64,000 bases of DNA from Novosphingobium cyanobacteriorum (GCF_029436685.1 NZ_JAROCY010000005.1:186001-250000), one strand, 5' to 3'; shown: positions 45,171-54,188, counted from the stretch's first letter. The notes: a model not told the origin generated them from the letters alone. Numbers and translations: made by a program.

Positions 45171-45523
45171 TCCCCTTCATACGGCACGCGCGGAGACAGT
45201 GCGTCCAATTCCCGACGCAGGCCATAAGCGCGCTCGCACGCGCGATCGTCGCCGTCGTCGCAGCGCATGCGAGCGCGACCATATTCGCGCGACAGGCGGC
45301 CCAGCCGCTCCTCGCGCTGGCGAATTTCCCGGCCACGCTTCTGGTCCCGTTCCGACTGGCTGACGGTGAGCCGATCATAGGCGTCGGCGGTGGTGTCGAC
45401 GGCGCGTGCGCCCATCCTGACCGGAGCGGTGGCGAGGTCAAACGCGGCCTTGGCCGCACAACCCACCATGCCGGGCAACAGGGCGGCCAGCACAGCCACC
45501 CGAACGTGTGGAATCAAACGCAT
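45167..45523 (-). CDS. Hypothetical lipoprotein (118 aa)
   Basis: A short exported protein with a signal region (VRVAVLAALLPGMVGC) ending in a lipobox-like MVGC, then a strongly charged helical part (SERDQKRGREIRQREERLGR). I do not recognise a family. It may be an envelope lipoprotein with a coiled-coil segment. Its stop overlaps the convergent synthase gene by four bases. Confidence 0.6.
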   Translation of the reverse strand: MRLIPHVRVAVLAALLPGMVGCAAKAAFDLATAPVRMGARAVDTTADAYDRLTVSQSERDQKRGREIRQREERLGRLSREYGRARMRCDDGDDRACERAYGLRRELDALSPRVPYEGD

Positions 45524-45612
45524 CGTGACCGGTCCCGTCGCCTTTGCCCGTGCAACCTAGCGGTTGTGTGGACGGGCCGAAAGCGGCCTGCGGTGAAGCG
45601 TGCGCCGGTCGA

Positions 45613-46344
45613 TCAGGGTTCGCAGACCAGCTTGCCCGAGCCCATGGCGGAAACCTTGCACGTGGCGCGGCCCTTCACGCGCACTTCGCCCGATCCCATG
45701 ATGCTCGCCTTGACGTTGCCGTCCGACGCAAAGTTGGCGCTGCCGCTGCCGGCCACGTCGACCTTCGCATCGCCAACGGCAAGGCCCGGCATCAGCGCAT
45801 CGCCACTGCCGGCCAGCGTCAGCTTCAGCGCATCGGTGCGCCCTGCGGCCTTGAGCGTGCCCGAGCCGAGCACTTCGACCTTTAGGTCCTTTGCTTCCAC
45901 CTGCGCGGCATTCACGTCGCCCGATCCGGCGATGGTCACGCCCACGTCGTCACCCTTGAGCACATCGGCCTGGATCGTGCCCGATCCTGCAAGGATCAGG
46001 CGGCGCGCGGCGGGCACGGTGACGTTGATCGTGGCAGTGCCGGCCCAGGTGCCACCATCGCGGCCGATGCCCAGCTTGCCTTCGTGGCGCACAAACCGCA
46101 GGTGCTCCTTGAGCAGCGGGTCGCCCTCCACCGTGATCGCCAGCACATCGCCGGGAACGATGCGGACGGTATCGGGGCCCAGCAGGGTGATCTCGTCGGG
46201 CGGGGTGCCGCCCATGTCGAGCTGCGAGAGCGGCACGCCCTTGTGGCCATCAATGCTCATCGGCGTGGCTTCGCAGCCGGCAGTGGCAAGGGCGATACCC
46301 ATCAGGGTGACACCGGCGAGGGTGCGGGCGATATCCTTGATCAT
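45613..46344 (-). CDS. GIN-domain (DUF2807) lipoprotein
   Basis: A 243-residue predicted lipoprotein. The signal peptide ends in the lipobox LATAGC. The body is the GIN/DUF2807 repeat of short beta strands: repeated GSG turns occur at LAGSGTIQ, IAGSGDVN, LGSGTLK, LAGSGDAL, VAGSGSAN, MGSGEVR and MGSGKL. This suggests a right-handed beta-helix exposed in the periplasm or at the outer membrane. Function of the family is unclear (auto-transporter-like adhesin suggestions exist). ATG 46344. Confidence 0.8.
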   Translation of the reverse strand: MIKDIARTLAGVTLMGIALATAGCEATPMSIDGHKGVPLSQLDMGGTPPDEITLLGPDTVRIVPGDVLAITVEGDPLLKEHLRFVRHEGKLGIGRDGGTWAGTATINVTVPAARRLILAGSGTIQADVLKGDDVGVTIAGSGDVNAAQVEAKDLKVEVLGSGTLKAAGRTDALKLTLAGSGDALMPGLAVGDAKVDVAGSGSANFASDGNVKASIMGSGEVRVKGRATCKVSAMGSGKLVCEP

Positions 46345-46463
46345 GGCGAACTCCGGAAGGTGTGGCACCTTGATAGAACACCTGCGTGGACCAAGCCATG
46401 TCGTTCGCCGGGCGGATTCGGGCGCTGGTGGATGGTTCGTGCGATGCCTGCGCGTGGAGTGAG

Positions 46464-46591
46464 GCCCACCCCCAGCCCCTCCCGCAAGCGGGAGGGGAGT
46501 CAACAGGATGCCCTTCCCGCATGCGGGAGGGGGGAAGCCGGGGCAGCGCTGAAAACTCCCCTCCCGCCCACGGGAGGGGCTGGGGGTGGGC
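46464..46591. repeat. Palindromic repeat family C, copy 2 (compound)
   Basis: GCCCACCCCCAGCCCCTCCC at the left is complementary to GGGAGGGGCTGGGGGTGGGC at the right. Inside are smaller hairpins (CCCGCAAGCGGGAGGGG and CCCGCATGCGGGAGGGG). The whole 319-base gap from 46345 holds only this repeat and the carD terminator. Confidence 0.8.
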
Positions 46592-46607
46592 ACTTCCGCC
46601 CCATGCG

Positions 46608-46637
46608 AAAAGGGCCGCCGGTTTCCCGGCGGCCCCT
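46608..46637 (-). terminator. Rho-independent terminator of carD
   Basis: GGGCCGCCGG and CCGGCGGCCC form a ten-base stem with a short loop; on the minus strand TTTT follows. It lies 27 bases after the carD stop. Confidence 0.85.
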
Positions 46638-46663
46638 TCGTGGCGCTTGGTCCAAAACCGCGA

Positions 46664-47188
46664 TCAGGCGGTTTCGTAGTACTTCGGCGCGTGTTCGTTG
46701 AGGATCGCGAGGATCTTCTTGAGCGCGGCGGGCTCGTCGGTCTTTTCCATCGCCGCGAGTTCGCGGGCGAGGCGCGAGGAGGCCGCTTCGAAGATTTGGC
46801 GTTCCGAATACGACTGTTCCGGCTGGTCGTCGGCGCGGAAAAGGTCACGCGTGACTTCCGCGATCGAAACGAGATCGCCCGAATTGATCTTGGCTTCATA
46901 TTCCTGGGCGCGGCGCGACCACATGGTGCGCTTCACCTTGGGCTTGCCCTTCAGCGTGTCGAGCGCTTCGCGCAGGGTCTTGTCCGAAGACAGCTTGCGC
47001 ATGCCGATCGCTTCGACCTTGTTCACCGGGACGCGGAGCGTCATGCGCTCCTTTTCGAAGCGGAGCACATAAAGCTCCAGCGACATGCCCGCGATTTCTT
47101 CACTCTGCAGTTCGACCACCCGGCCGACACCATGCTTCGGATAAACGACGTAATCCCCAACATCGAAGGCCAGTGCCTTGGCTGCCAT
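46664..47188 (-). CDS. carD: CarD-family transcriptional regulator
   Basis: CarD binds the RNA polymerase beta subunit and stabilises open complexes, often at rRNA and housekeeping promoters. The 174-residue protein has the N-terminal RNAP-interaction Tudor-like domain (DVGDYVVYPKHGVGRVVELQ) and the helical C-terminal DNA-binding part (TMWSRRAQEYEAKINSGD). ATG 47188. The long upstream gap of 365 bases suggests its own regulated promoter. Confidence 0.93.
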   Translation of the reverse strand: MAAKALAFDVGDYVVYPKHGVGRVVELQSEEIAGMSLELYVLRFEKERMTLRVPVNKVEAIGMRKLSSDKTLREALDTLKGKPKVKRTMWSRRAQEYEAKINSGDLVSIAEVTRDLFRADDQPEQSYSERQIFEAASSRLARELAAMEKTDEPAALKKILAILNEHAPKYYETA

Positions 47189-47449
47189 TGCATATCCTTT
47201 CGACGCAGGCAGGGTAACGAACGGCGTTGGGCGGTGAAGCCCATCAGAGGGAATTCCGGGCCCTTTGGGGTGAGGTCCGGCAGACGTGACCGTCTTTCGC
47301 GGTCTTGCGAAGCCCTGCGATACGTTTGCCGCCAGTCCTGCCTTGGTTCGTGTTGCAACACGCCGGACAACCTGAAACGTCCAGCGCTTGAACGTTCATA
47401 TAGCAGCTCTGTAATAAAATTTCCACCCCCTGCGGTTCGCAAATGCGTC
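47189..47449. promoter_or_regulatory. Upstream region of carD, no gene seen
   Basis: The gap upstream of carD (minus strand) becomes AT-richer near 47395-47430, where the minus strand reads AAATTTTATTACAG followed by GCTATATG. This could be the carD promoter with TATAT as -10 element. No small gene or known RNA was recognised. Confidence 0.4.
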
Positions 47450-47486
47450 AAAAAAGCCCGTTCGGCAGGTGCCAGACGGGTTTTTT
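47450..47486 (-). terminator. Rho-independent terminator after fdxA
   Basis: A imperfect stem (GCCCGTTCGGC with GCCAGACGGG) is flanked by six A residues and six T residues. It follows the minus-strand ferredoxin gene that ends at 47554. Confidence 0.85.
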
Positions 47487-47553
47487 GCGCCCTTGTTACA
47501 GCGCAGGTGCAGCAGCGAACCGCCGGGAACGAATCGCACCCGGCGGGACGGGA

Positions 47554-47892
47554 TCAGTCGCCTTCGCCGGGCTCGGGCGAGAAGTACTTGTCGAACTTGC
47601 CCTCTTCGCCCTTGTGGCTGTCGGCGTCGGCCGGCGCGTCCTTCTTGGCGGTGAGGTTGGGCCATTCGGCCGAATACTTGGCGTTGAGCTCGAGCCACTG
47701 CTCCAGCCCGCTCTCGGTATCGGGCAGGATCGCCTCAGCCGGGCATTCCGGCTCGCACACGCCGCAGTCGATGCATTCGCTGGGGTTGATCACCAGCATG
47801 TTCTCGCCTTCGTAGAAGCAGTCCACGGGGCAGACCTCGACGCAATCCATGAACTTGCACTTGATGCAGGCTTCGGTGACGACATAGGTCAT
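47554..47892 (-). CDS. fdxA: Seven-iron ferredoxin FdxA
   Basis: A cytoplasmic electron carrier of 112 residues with one 3Fe-4S and one 4Fe-4S cluster. Cysteines are arranged in [18 protein letters not shown] and the second motif [12 protein letters not shown]. The C-terminal extension of about 50 residues after the clusters is typical of FdxA. It follows the S4-domain gene by 13 bases on the same strand, and the helicase gene lies upstream, so the three probably form an operon. Confidence 0.94.
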   Translation of the reverse strand: MTYVVTEACIKCKFMDCVEVCPVDCFYEGENMLVINPSECIDCGVCEPECPAEAILPDTESGLEQWLELNAKYSAEWPNLTAKKDAPADADSHKGEEGKFDKYFSPEPGEGD

Positions 47893-47905
47893 TGGTGATC
47901 TTCCC

Positions 47906-48196
47906 TCAGGTGTCTGTTTGGGGCCGTGCTAGAGGTGGTTGCCCGTCCGCGTCAAGCACCCGATAGCACGTCTGCGCTTCGGGGAAGGGGCCACGGCGCA
48001 CCGGCAGGCTGACCACTTCGATCACCTTTACCCCGCTGCGCATGGGCAGCACCAGCACGTCGCCTTCGCGCACCGTCGCGCTCGCCCGCTCGATGCGGCG
48101 GCCATTGAGGCGGATATGCCCGGCCGTGGCCCATTCCTGTGCAAAGCTGCGGCTGGAGGCGAGCCGCAGGAACCACAGCAGCTTGTCGATCCTCAT
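47906..48196 (-). CDS. S4-domain RNA-binding protein (Hsp15-like)
   Basis: A 96-residue protein with an N-terminal S4 RNA-binding domain ([40 protein letters not shown]). Hsp15 in E. coli recycles 50S subunits with stalled nascent chains; this protein is shorter and may act similarly. It lies 30 bases downstream of the helicase gene and 13 bases before fdxA, an arrangement common in alphaproteobacteria. Confidence 0.88.
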   Translation of the reverse strand: MRIDKLLWFLRLASSRSFAQEWATAGHIRLNGRRIERASATVREGDVLVLPMRSGVKVIEVVSLPVRRGPFPEAQTCYRVLDADGQPPLARPQTDT

Positions 48197-48226
48197 CAGG
48201 AGCCGATCCGCATCAGCCGCCGCCCC

Positions 48227-50764
48227 TTAGCGCATCAGTTCCGCCAGCGCGGCAAAGGCGCCGGTTGCGGGGGGCACGGGTTTTGCCGGCGCGGGCGGGT
48301 CGGCCACGCGCGGCATGCGCCAGTCCCAAAGGGGCACGCCGGGCGGCCCGAAGGCGCCTTCAGCCAGGCTTCTCGGCATGTGTACGCGAAAGCCCGACAG
48401 GCGCATCAGCGCCGCATAGGAGGCGGTGGACAGCCCCATCGAGCGCGCCACCGCAGGATCGAGATAGAGCCGTCGCGAAGGCGCAGCCAGCCTCCGCTTG
48501 TGCGCATCCTGCACCAGCCGGTCGACCAGGTCGACGCGCAGGGCCTGTGTGCCAAGGCGGCGATAGCCGGGCGGGGCGGTCTTGCCTTCCAGCACCGGCG
48601 GCATGCGATCAGGCGGGGGAAGGTGCCTGTGCCCGCGCAGGGCCGCCAGCATCGACCACAGCCGCATCGCCGCCGGACGCAGCGCCTGCGGCAGGAACAG
48701 GTCAAGTGGGCCGACGCGCACGCCAAGGCGGCGCAGCGTCTCGCGCTGCGGGCCATCCAGCTTGTCCAGCCCCGATCCTTCCCGCGCCAGCACCCCGCCG
48801 CCATCAACCATGTGCAGCAGCAGCGCCCGCAGCGCCGGACCCGATCCTTCGGCGCGGCTCGCCTCGGCCAGCCTGCGCAAGGGGCCGAGCGGCTTGGCGA
48901 GGTGGGCGGAAAGCCAGCCTTCCAGCGCAGCGAGCAGGTCCACGCGCTCCTTCACCGGCAGGCGATCAAGCGCCGGGTCGAGCCTGATACGCGGATCGAG
49001 CAGTGCCTTGCCGGGTTCGAGCCGCGCAACCGGCTGCCCGTTCCAGACAATGCCGGAATCCTGCAGGGCAAGACCGTCCGCCGCCTTTGCCGCCATGGCC
49101 AGGGCCTGCACCCGTTGCGAAATCAGCGCGGGCAGGTGGCGTTCGGCGGCCGCCAGCAGCAGCTTGCGATCCGTCGCGCGGGCCAGCGGATCGACCACGA
49201 AGCGGAAGCCTTCGAGATGGCCGATGGGTTCATCATCCACCAGCACCGCGCCCGAATCGCCCACCCGCACCGGCAGCAGCGAGGCATCGCCCCCGGCCTT
49301 GCGCATCAGCACGGTGGTGCGGCGGTTGACGAAGCGTTCGGTCAGGCGCGCGTGCAGCGCATCGGACAGGCGCGTTTCCACGGCGCGGGAGCGTGCGGCC
49401 ATTTCCTCGCGCGCCAGCACCCAATCGGGCCGCTGCGCGATGTAGGACCAGCTGCGGATCGCGGAAATGCGCCCCTGCAGCGTGTCGATATCGCCAGATG
49501 GATTGTCCAGCTGGGCGATGGCCTGCGCCACATAGTCTGCGCCGAGATAGCCGTGGCGCAGATCCTGCCACAGGCGGGCGACGAAGCGGGCATGGGTCTC
49601 CGCCCCCTGCTGCCGGAAATCGGGCAGCGAGCAGGCTTGCCAGAAGCGCGCGACCGAGCCCCTGCCGCGCACGCTGGCGGCGGTCTCCGGGTCTTCGGCC
49701 AGCCGTTTGAGCACCGCGAGGTCGATCGCTTGGGGCGGGGTGGCGAGTTCCGGGCGGGGCGGGGGGCTTTCCAGATCCTCGATCAGCAGGTTCAGCGAAT
49801 CGAAGCGGGGATTGGCCTCACGCCAGAACAGGCGGGTGAGGGGCGCAAAGCGGTGCTCCTCGATCGCATAGACTTCCTCGTCGGTGAATTCGGGGTTGTG
49901 CGCTCCCATGCCGGCCAGGGTGCCGAACGTGCCGTCCTTGTGGTGCCGCCCGGCGCGCCCGGCGATCTGCGCCATCTCCGCCGTGGTCAGGCGGCGGTGT
50001 CGGTGGCCGTCGTACTTTGACAGGCCGGCAAAGGCGACATGTTCGACATCGAGGTTCAGCCCCATGCCGATGGCATCGGTGGCGACGAGGTAATCCACCT
50101 CGCCCGCCTGGTACATCGCCACCTGCGCGTTGCGCGTCTGCGGGCTGAGCGCGCCCATGACCACTGCCGCGCCACCGCGGAAGCGGCGCAGCATTTCGGC
50201 CATGGCATAGACCTGCTCGGCGCTGAAGGCGACGATGGCGCTGCGTGGGGGAATGCGCGAAAGCTTCTTCGCCCCGGCATGGGTCAGCGTGGAAAAGCGC
50301 GGGCGGGTGACGATCTCGGCACCTGGTACCAGCGCCTTGACCATCGGCTCCAGCGTGGCGGAGCCCAGCAGCATCGTCTCCTCGCGGCCGCGGGTGTGCA
50401 ACAAGCGATCGGTGAAAACGTGGCCGCGTTCAGGATCGGCGGAAAGCTGCGCTTCATCAAGCGCCACGAAGGCGAGGTCCGGCCGGCTGGGGAGGGCCTC
50501 CATCGTGCACAGGTGCCAACGCGCATCCTTGGGCTCGATGCGCTCCTCGCCGGTGATCAGCGCAACCTGGTTCGGCCCCTTGATCGCACAGACCCGGTCA
50601 TAGACCTCGCGCGCCAGAAGGCGCAGCGGAAAGCCGATCGCGCCGCTGGAATGGGCGCAGAGCCGCTCTATGGCGAGGTGGGTCTTGCCGGTGTTGGTCG
50701 GGCCAAGCACCGCCTTGACCGTGTTGCGCTCACCACGGGGTGACCGAAGCAGGGGGCTGGCCAT
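48227..50764 (-). CDS. SUV3-like superfamily 2 RNA helicase
   Basis: A large helicase (845 aa). Motif I is GPTNTGKTH (residues 21-29), motif II is ALDEAQL (DEAQ), motif III LGSATLEPM, and motif VI AQIAGRAGRH. The N-terminal core with GERNTVKAVLGPTNTGKTHLAI resembles mitochondrial SUV3, which unwinds RNA for degradation. The C-terminal part from about residue 430 is long and variable. ATG 50764 (MASPLLRSP) is preferred, because an upstream start at 50800 falls within the rpoZ terminator hairpin. It probably leads an operon with the S4 gene and fdxA. Confidence 0.9.
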   Translation of the reverse strand: MASPLLRSPRGERNTVKAVLGPTNTGKTHLAIERLCAHSSGAIGFPLRLLAREVYDRVCAIKGPNQVALITGEERIEPKDARWHLCTMEALPSRPDLAFVALDEAQLSADPERGHVFTDRLLHTRGREETMLLGSATLEPMVKALVPGAEIVTRPRFSTLTHAGAKKLSRIPPRSAIVAFSAEQVYAMAEMLRRFRGGAAVVMGALSPQTRNAQVAMYQAGEVDYLVATDAIGMGLNLDVEHVAFAGLSKYDGHRHRRLTTAEMAQIAGRAGRHHKDGTFGTLAGMGAHNPEFTDEEVYAIEEHRFAPLTRLFWREANPRFDSLNLLIEDLESPPPRPELATPPQAIDLAVLKRLAEDPETAASVRGRGSVARFWQACSLPDFRQQGAETHARFVARLWQDLRHGYLGADYVAQAIAQLDNPSGDIDTLQGRISAIRSWSYIAQRPDWVLAREEMAARSRAVETRLSDALHARLTERFVNRRTTVLMRKAGGDASLLPVRVGDSGAVLVDDEPIGHLEGFRFVVDPLARATDRKLLLAAAERHLPALISQRVQALAMAAKAADGLALQDSGIVWNGQPVARLEPGKALLDPRIRLDPALDRLPVKERVDLLAALEGWLSAHLAKPLGPLRRLAEASRAEGSGPALRALLLHMVDGGGVLAREGSGLDKLDGPQRETLRRLGVRVGPLDLFLPQALRPAAMRLWSMLAALRGHRHLPPPDRMPPVLEGKTAPPGYRRLGTQALRVDLVDRLVQDAHKRRLAAPSRRLYLDPAVARSMGLSTASYAALMRLSGFRVHMPRSLAEGAFGPPGVPLWDWRMPRVADPPAPAKPVPPATGAFAALAELMR

Positions 50765-50792
50765 GAAGGGAAATGTGGAGGCAGAGGCGCGC

Positions 50793-50840
50793 GCAAACAA
50801 GAACGCGCCGCGGAATTATCCACGGCGCGTTCTTGTTTGC
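50793..50840 (-). terminator. Perfect 18-base hairpin after rpoZ
   Basis: GCAAACAAGAACGCGCCG at 50793-50810 pairs exactly with 50823-50840 around a 12-base loop. It lies 55 bases after the rpoZ stop. There is no long T run, but its position supports transcription termination, or a processing site. Confidence 0.75.
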
Positions 50841-50894
50841 CTTTTCGGGCGCAGGCCGAAGCCGCAAAGGAAAGTCCAGAGGGGCCTTCCCCGA

Positions 50895-51239
50895 TCAGCC
50901 GTCGTAATCGGCACCCAGCGAGGTGTTGCGCACGGGGGCCGCGGCGGTGATGCGCAGGGCCTCGGCCGACTGCGACAGCGAGCCGATTTCATCGACCTCG
51001 TCATCGTCGTCAGGCAGCACGCGCTGCAGCGACTGGATCACGTTTTCCTTCAGCACGGCGGGACGCACAGTCTCGTCCGCGATTTCGCGCAGGGCGACCA
51101 CGGGGTTCTTGTCGCGGTCGCGGTCGACGGTGAGTTCCGCCCCGCCCGAGATGGCGCGGGCGCGCTCGGCGGCCAGCAGCACGAGGTCGAAACGGTTCGG
51201 GATCTTGTCGACGCAATCTTCGACGGTAACGCGCGCCAT
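50895..51239 (-). CDS. rpoZ: RNA polymerase omega subunit
   Basis: Omega (114 aa) helps to fold beta-prime and assemble RNA polymerase. The N-terminal sequence [20 protein letters not shown] and [20 protein letters not shown] with [10 protein letters not shown] are the family marks. It lies alone here, without the spoT/relA gene that often follows it. ATG 51239. A perfect hairpin terminator follows. Confidence 0.95.
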   Translation of the reverse strand: MARVTVEDCVDKIPNRFDLVLLAAERARAISGGAELTVDRDRDKNPVVALREIADETVRPAVLKENVIQSLQRVLPDDDDEVDEIGSLSQSAEALRITAAAPVRNTSLGADYDG

Positions 51240-51342
51240 GCGGGCACTCCGGGTAACGAGAATGACAGGAGAGCGCCGCAGCTAGGGCGCGGGTGTGAAA
51301 AAGTCAAGGATTTCGGGACCGGTAGGGCGTGCCTTCCTGTTT

Positions 51343-52854
51343 TCACTCCCCGTCGTCGTAGGCGTGGGCCATCGAATCGGGGGCAAGGTCGCTGAACCGG
51401 GTGATGCGCGCCTCGAAGCGCAGGCGGACCTTGCCGGTGGAGCCGTGGCGCTGCTTGGCCACGATCAGCTCGGCAAGGCCGAACACGCGCTCCATCTCGG
51501 CGGCCCAGGCGGCGTGGGCGTCGTGGATCTTGGCGTCGTCGCCGTCCACCGGGCGCTTGGGCTCCTTGGCGGCGACGTAGTAGTCCTCGCGGAACACGAA
51601 CCAGACCATGTCCGCGTCCTGTTCGATCGAGCCCGATTCGCGCAGGTCCGACAGCATCGGCCGCTTGTCGTCGCGCTGTTCCACCGCACGCGAGAGCTGT
51701 GAGAGCGCGATCACCGGGACCGAGAGCTCCTTGGCCAGCGTCTTCAACCCGCGTGAGATTTCCGAGATTTCGTTCACGCGGTTGTCGCTGCGGCCCGAAC
51801 CCTGCAGCAGCTGCAGGTAGTCGACGATGATCAGGCCGATGTCGTGCCGGCGCTTCAAGCGGCGGGCGCGGGCGCGCAGGGACCCGATGGTCAGCGCCGG
51901 GGTATCGTCGATGAACAGCGGCAGCTCGGCCAGCCGCTGGCTGGCGAAGGACAGCTGCTGGAAGTCCTCGCGGCTGATCCGCCCCATGCGCAGCGCTTCG
52001 GAACTGATGCCCGATTGTTCGGCCAGGATACGCGTGGCGAGCTGGTCCGCGCTCATTTCCAGGCTGAAGAACGCGACCGCCGCGCCGACCGAATCCTTTA
52101 CGCTGATGCCGTCGGCCAGGTCACGGCGCAGGCGGTCGGCGGCGTTAAAGGCGATGTTGGTGACAAGTGACGTCTTGCCCATGCCCGGACGGCCGGCAAG
52201 GATGATAAGGTCGGAATCGTGAAGGCCGCCGATCTTCTCGTTCACCGAGGTGAGGCCCGTGGTCTTGCCCGAGATGTGGCCGCCCGAAAGCAACGCCTTC
52301 TCGATCATTTCCAGCGAGGTGCGCGTGGCCATGCCGAAGCTCTGCGCCTCGCTGCCGGTCTGTGCGCCTTCGGCCACGGCATAGAGCGCGGCCTCGGCCA
52401 TCTCCACCTGCTGCAGCGGGGCCACCGATTCGCTGGTGTCCATCGCGCCTTCGACGAGGTTGCGGCCCACCGTGATGAGCTCGCGCAGCAGGGCGAGGTC
52501 ATAGATCTGCTCGGCCATCTCGCGCGGGGCGAGCAGGCCCTGGCCATCGGCGGTGAGGCGGGCGAGATAGGCCGCGCCGCCCAGCTCCTTCAGCCCCTCG
52601 TCCATCTCGAAATAGGGCTTCAGCGTCACCGGGGTGACCACCGCCTTGCGATCGATCAAGGTGAGGATGCGTTCATAGATCCGCCCATGCACCGCGGCAA
52701 AGAAATGCTCGGGTTTCAGCGGGCTGGTCAGTTCTTCCAGGATGCGGTTGTCGATCAGCACCGCACCGAGAAAGGCGGCTTCGGCCTCAACGTTGGAGGG
52801 AAGGGCGCGCACCGTTTCGGGTTCGCGCAGGAGGATCGCGTTGCTGGCTGACAT
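51343..52854 (-). CDS. dnaB: Replicative DNA helicase
   Basis: The hexameric 5'-3' helicase of the replication fork (503 aa). The N-terminal domain starts near RALPSNVEAEAAFLGAVLID. The RecA-like core has Walker A AGRPGMGKTS (about 217-226), LEMSADQLATRIL, and Walker B LIIVDYLQLL, with LKTLAKELSVPVIALSQLSR after it. ATG 52854. Divergent from the UPF0262 gene with 115 bases between. No intein or insertion is visible. Confidence 0.96.
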   Translation of the reverse strand: MSASNAILLREPETVRALPSNVEAEAAFLGAVLIDNRILEELTSPLKPEHFFAAVHGRIYERILTLIDRKAVVTPVTLKPYFEMDEGLKELGGAAYLARLTADGQGLLAPREMAEQIYDLALLRELITVGRNLVEGAMDTSESVAPLQQVEMAEAALYAVAEGAQTGSEAQSFGMATRTSLEMIEKALLSGGHISGKTTGLTSVNEKIGGLHDSDLIILAGRPGMGKTSLVTNIAFNAADRLRRDLADGISVKDSVGAAVAFFSLEMSADQLATRILAEQSGISSEALRMGRISREDFQQLSFASQRLAELPLFIDDTPALTIGSLRARARRLKRRHDIGLIIVDYLQLLQGSGRSDNRVNEISEISRGLKTLAKELSVPVIALSQLSRAVEQRDDKRPMLSDLRESGSIEQDADMVWFVFREDYYVAAKEPKRPVDGDDAKIHDAHAAWAAEMERVFGLAELIVAKQRHGSTGKVRLRFEARITRFSDLAPDSMAHAYDDGE

Positions 52855-52969
52855 GGGTGCATAGTGCCCCACCGGCGGGACAGCGGCAAGGCGCGCGCGA
52901 CGGTGTGTCCCTGTGGATAGCGGGGAAGGGCTTGCGGGCGCGGGGCCGCTCTGCGAAACAGACCGCCCC

Positions 52970-53452
52970 ATGGCGGACCCGCGCATCTCGCACATCGAAC
53001 TGGACGACGCGACGATCGTCTGGCGCAATGCCGATATCGAGCAGGAGCGCCGGATCGCGATCTTCGACCTGATCGAGGAAAACACCTTCAAGCCGCTGCG
53101 CGCGTTCGGCGCGGGGCACGAGGGCCCCTATCGCCTGCGCCTGTCGGTGCAGGATGGGCGGCTGGCGCTGGATATCTCGGACGAAGCGGGCCAGCTGCTG
53201 GAAACCATCGTGCTGGGTCTGGGCCGCTTCCGCCGCCCGATCCGCGATTACTTCGCCATTTGCGATTCGTACTACCAGGCCATCCGCCGTGCGACGGCGC
53301 AGGAGATCGAGACGATCGACATGGCCCGCCGCGGCGTGCACAATGAAGCGGCGGACATGCTGCTGGAACGGCTGGACGGCAAGATCGAGACCGACTTCGC
53401 CACCGCGCGCCGCCTCTTTACCCTGATCTGCGTGCTGCATATCAGGGGCTGA
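52970..53452 (+). CDS. UPF0262 family protein
   Basis: A 160-residue protein of the UPF0262 family, conserved in alphaproteobacteria. It contains RRIAIFDLIEENTFKP and YFAICDSYYQAIRRATAQEIETIDMARRG, a pattern that recurs in all members. No signal peptide, membrane helix or catalytic motif is visible, and the function is unknown. ATG 52970. The GH25 gene follows after 40 bases on the same strand. Confidence 0.85.
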   Translation: MADPRISHIELDDATIVWRNADIEQERRIAIFDLIEENTFKPLRAFGAGHEGPYRLRLSVQDGRLALDISDEAGQLLETIVLGLGRFRRPIRDYFAICDSYYQAIRRATAQEIETIDMARRGVHNEAADMLLERLDGKIETDFATARRLFTLICVLHIRG

Positions 53453-53492
53453 TTCCTTGATATAAGTTCTCGCTACGGGGCGCATTCCTTTC

Positions 53493-54188
53493 ATGACGGG
53501 CAGACACAGACCGGCGCGCCGACGCCTTGCCGCCGCATTGCTCCTGCTGGCGGTGCTGGCGGGCGGCTTCGGCTGGTGGAAGGTGCGCAGCTGGACGCCC
53601 GACCGCGCCCGCTTTCCGGTGCAGGGCGCATGGCTGGATGTCCACGATGGCGCGGTCGACTGGCCCATGCTCAAGGCTGCGGGCGCGGACTTCGTCTACC
53701 TGACCGCCAGCGAAGGACCAGATCGGCGCGATGAAGCCTTCGGCCCCGCACTCGATGCCGCCCGGGCGCAGAAGATCCAGGTCGGCGCGGTCCACGTCTA
53801 TGACCTGTGCGCCCCGGCCGATGCGCAGGCGGGCAACTTTGTCACCACCGTGCCGCGGGATGACAAGCTGCTGCCCCCCGCCGTGGCGCTCGATCTCGAT
53901 TCGCGGTCCTGCCCCGAACCGCCGACCGACGCCGCACTGCAGAGCGAGCTGACCACGTTCCTCAACCAGCTGGAAAAGCACGCGGGCAAGCCGGCGATCC
54001 TGATGCTCTCGCGCAATGTCGACGCGCGCTATCACCTCTCCGCCACGATCGATCGCAACCTGTGGGTGCGGGGGGATTTCCTCCAGCCCGGCTATGCGCG
54101 GCGGCCCTGGGTGATGTGGACCGCCACCGATCGCCTGCGGACGAAGGCGGCGCAAGGCCCGCTGCGCTGGGTGGTGGTGCAGCCATGA
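53493..54188 (+). CDS. GH25-like (lysozyme family) protein with variant active site
   Basis: A 231-residue exported or membrane-anchored protein; an N-terminal hydrophobic helix covers residues 11-29. The GH25 fold is recognised by AWLDVHDGAVDWPML (usual GIDVSxxQGxIDW), ASEGPDRRDEAF and VALDLDSRSC. In active GH25 muramidases the last motif is D-x-E; here residues 134-136 read DLD, so the glutamate acid is replaced by Asp. It may be a divergent or inactive peptidoglycan-binding version. Its stop overlaps the cdd start (ATGA). Confidence 0.75.
   Translation: MTGRHRPARRRLAAALLLLAVLAGGFGWWKVRSWTPDRARFPVQGAWLDVHDGAVDWPMLKAAGADFVYLTASEGPDRRDEAFGPALDAARAQKIQVGAVHVYDLCAPADAQAGNFVTTVPRDDKLLPPAVALDLDSRSCPEPPTDAALQSELTTFLNQLEKHAGKPAILMLSRNVDARYHLSATIDRNLWVRGDFLQPGYARRPWVMWTATDRLRTKAAQGPLRWVVVQP

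Noticed and set aside
46464..46591. Reading the family C repeat as a set of three separate terminators
   Set aside because: The small hairpins inside are not followed by T runs, and the outer arms pair with each other as in the other family copies.
47939..50020. Plus-strand open frame of about 690 codons
   Set aside because: Antisense to the SUV3-like helicase, with Arg/Gln/His-rich composition.
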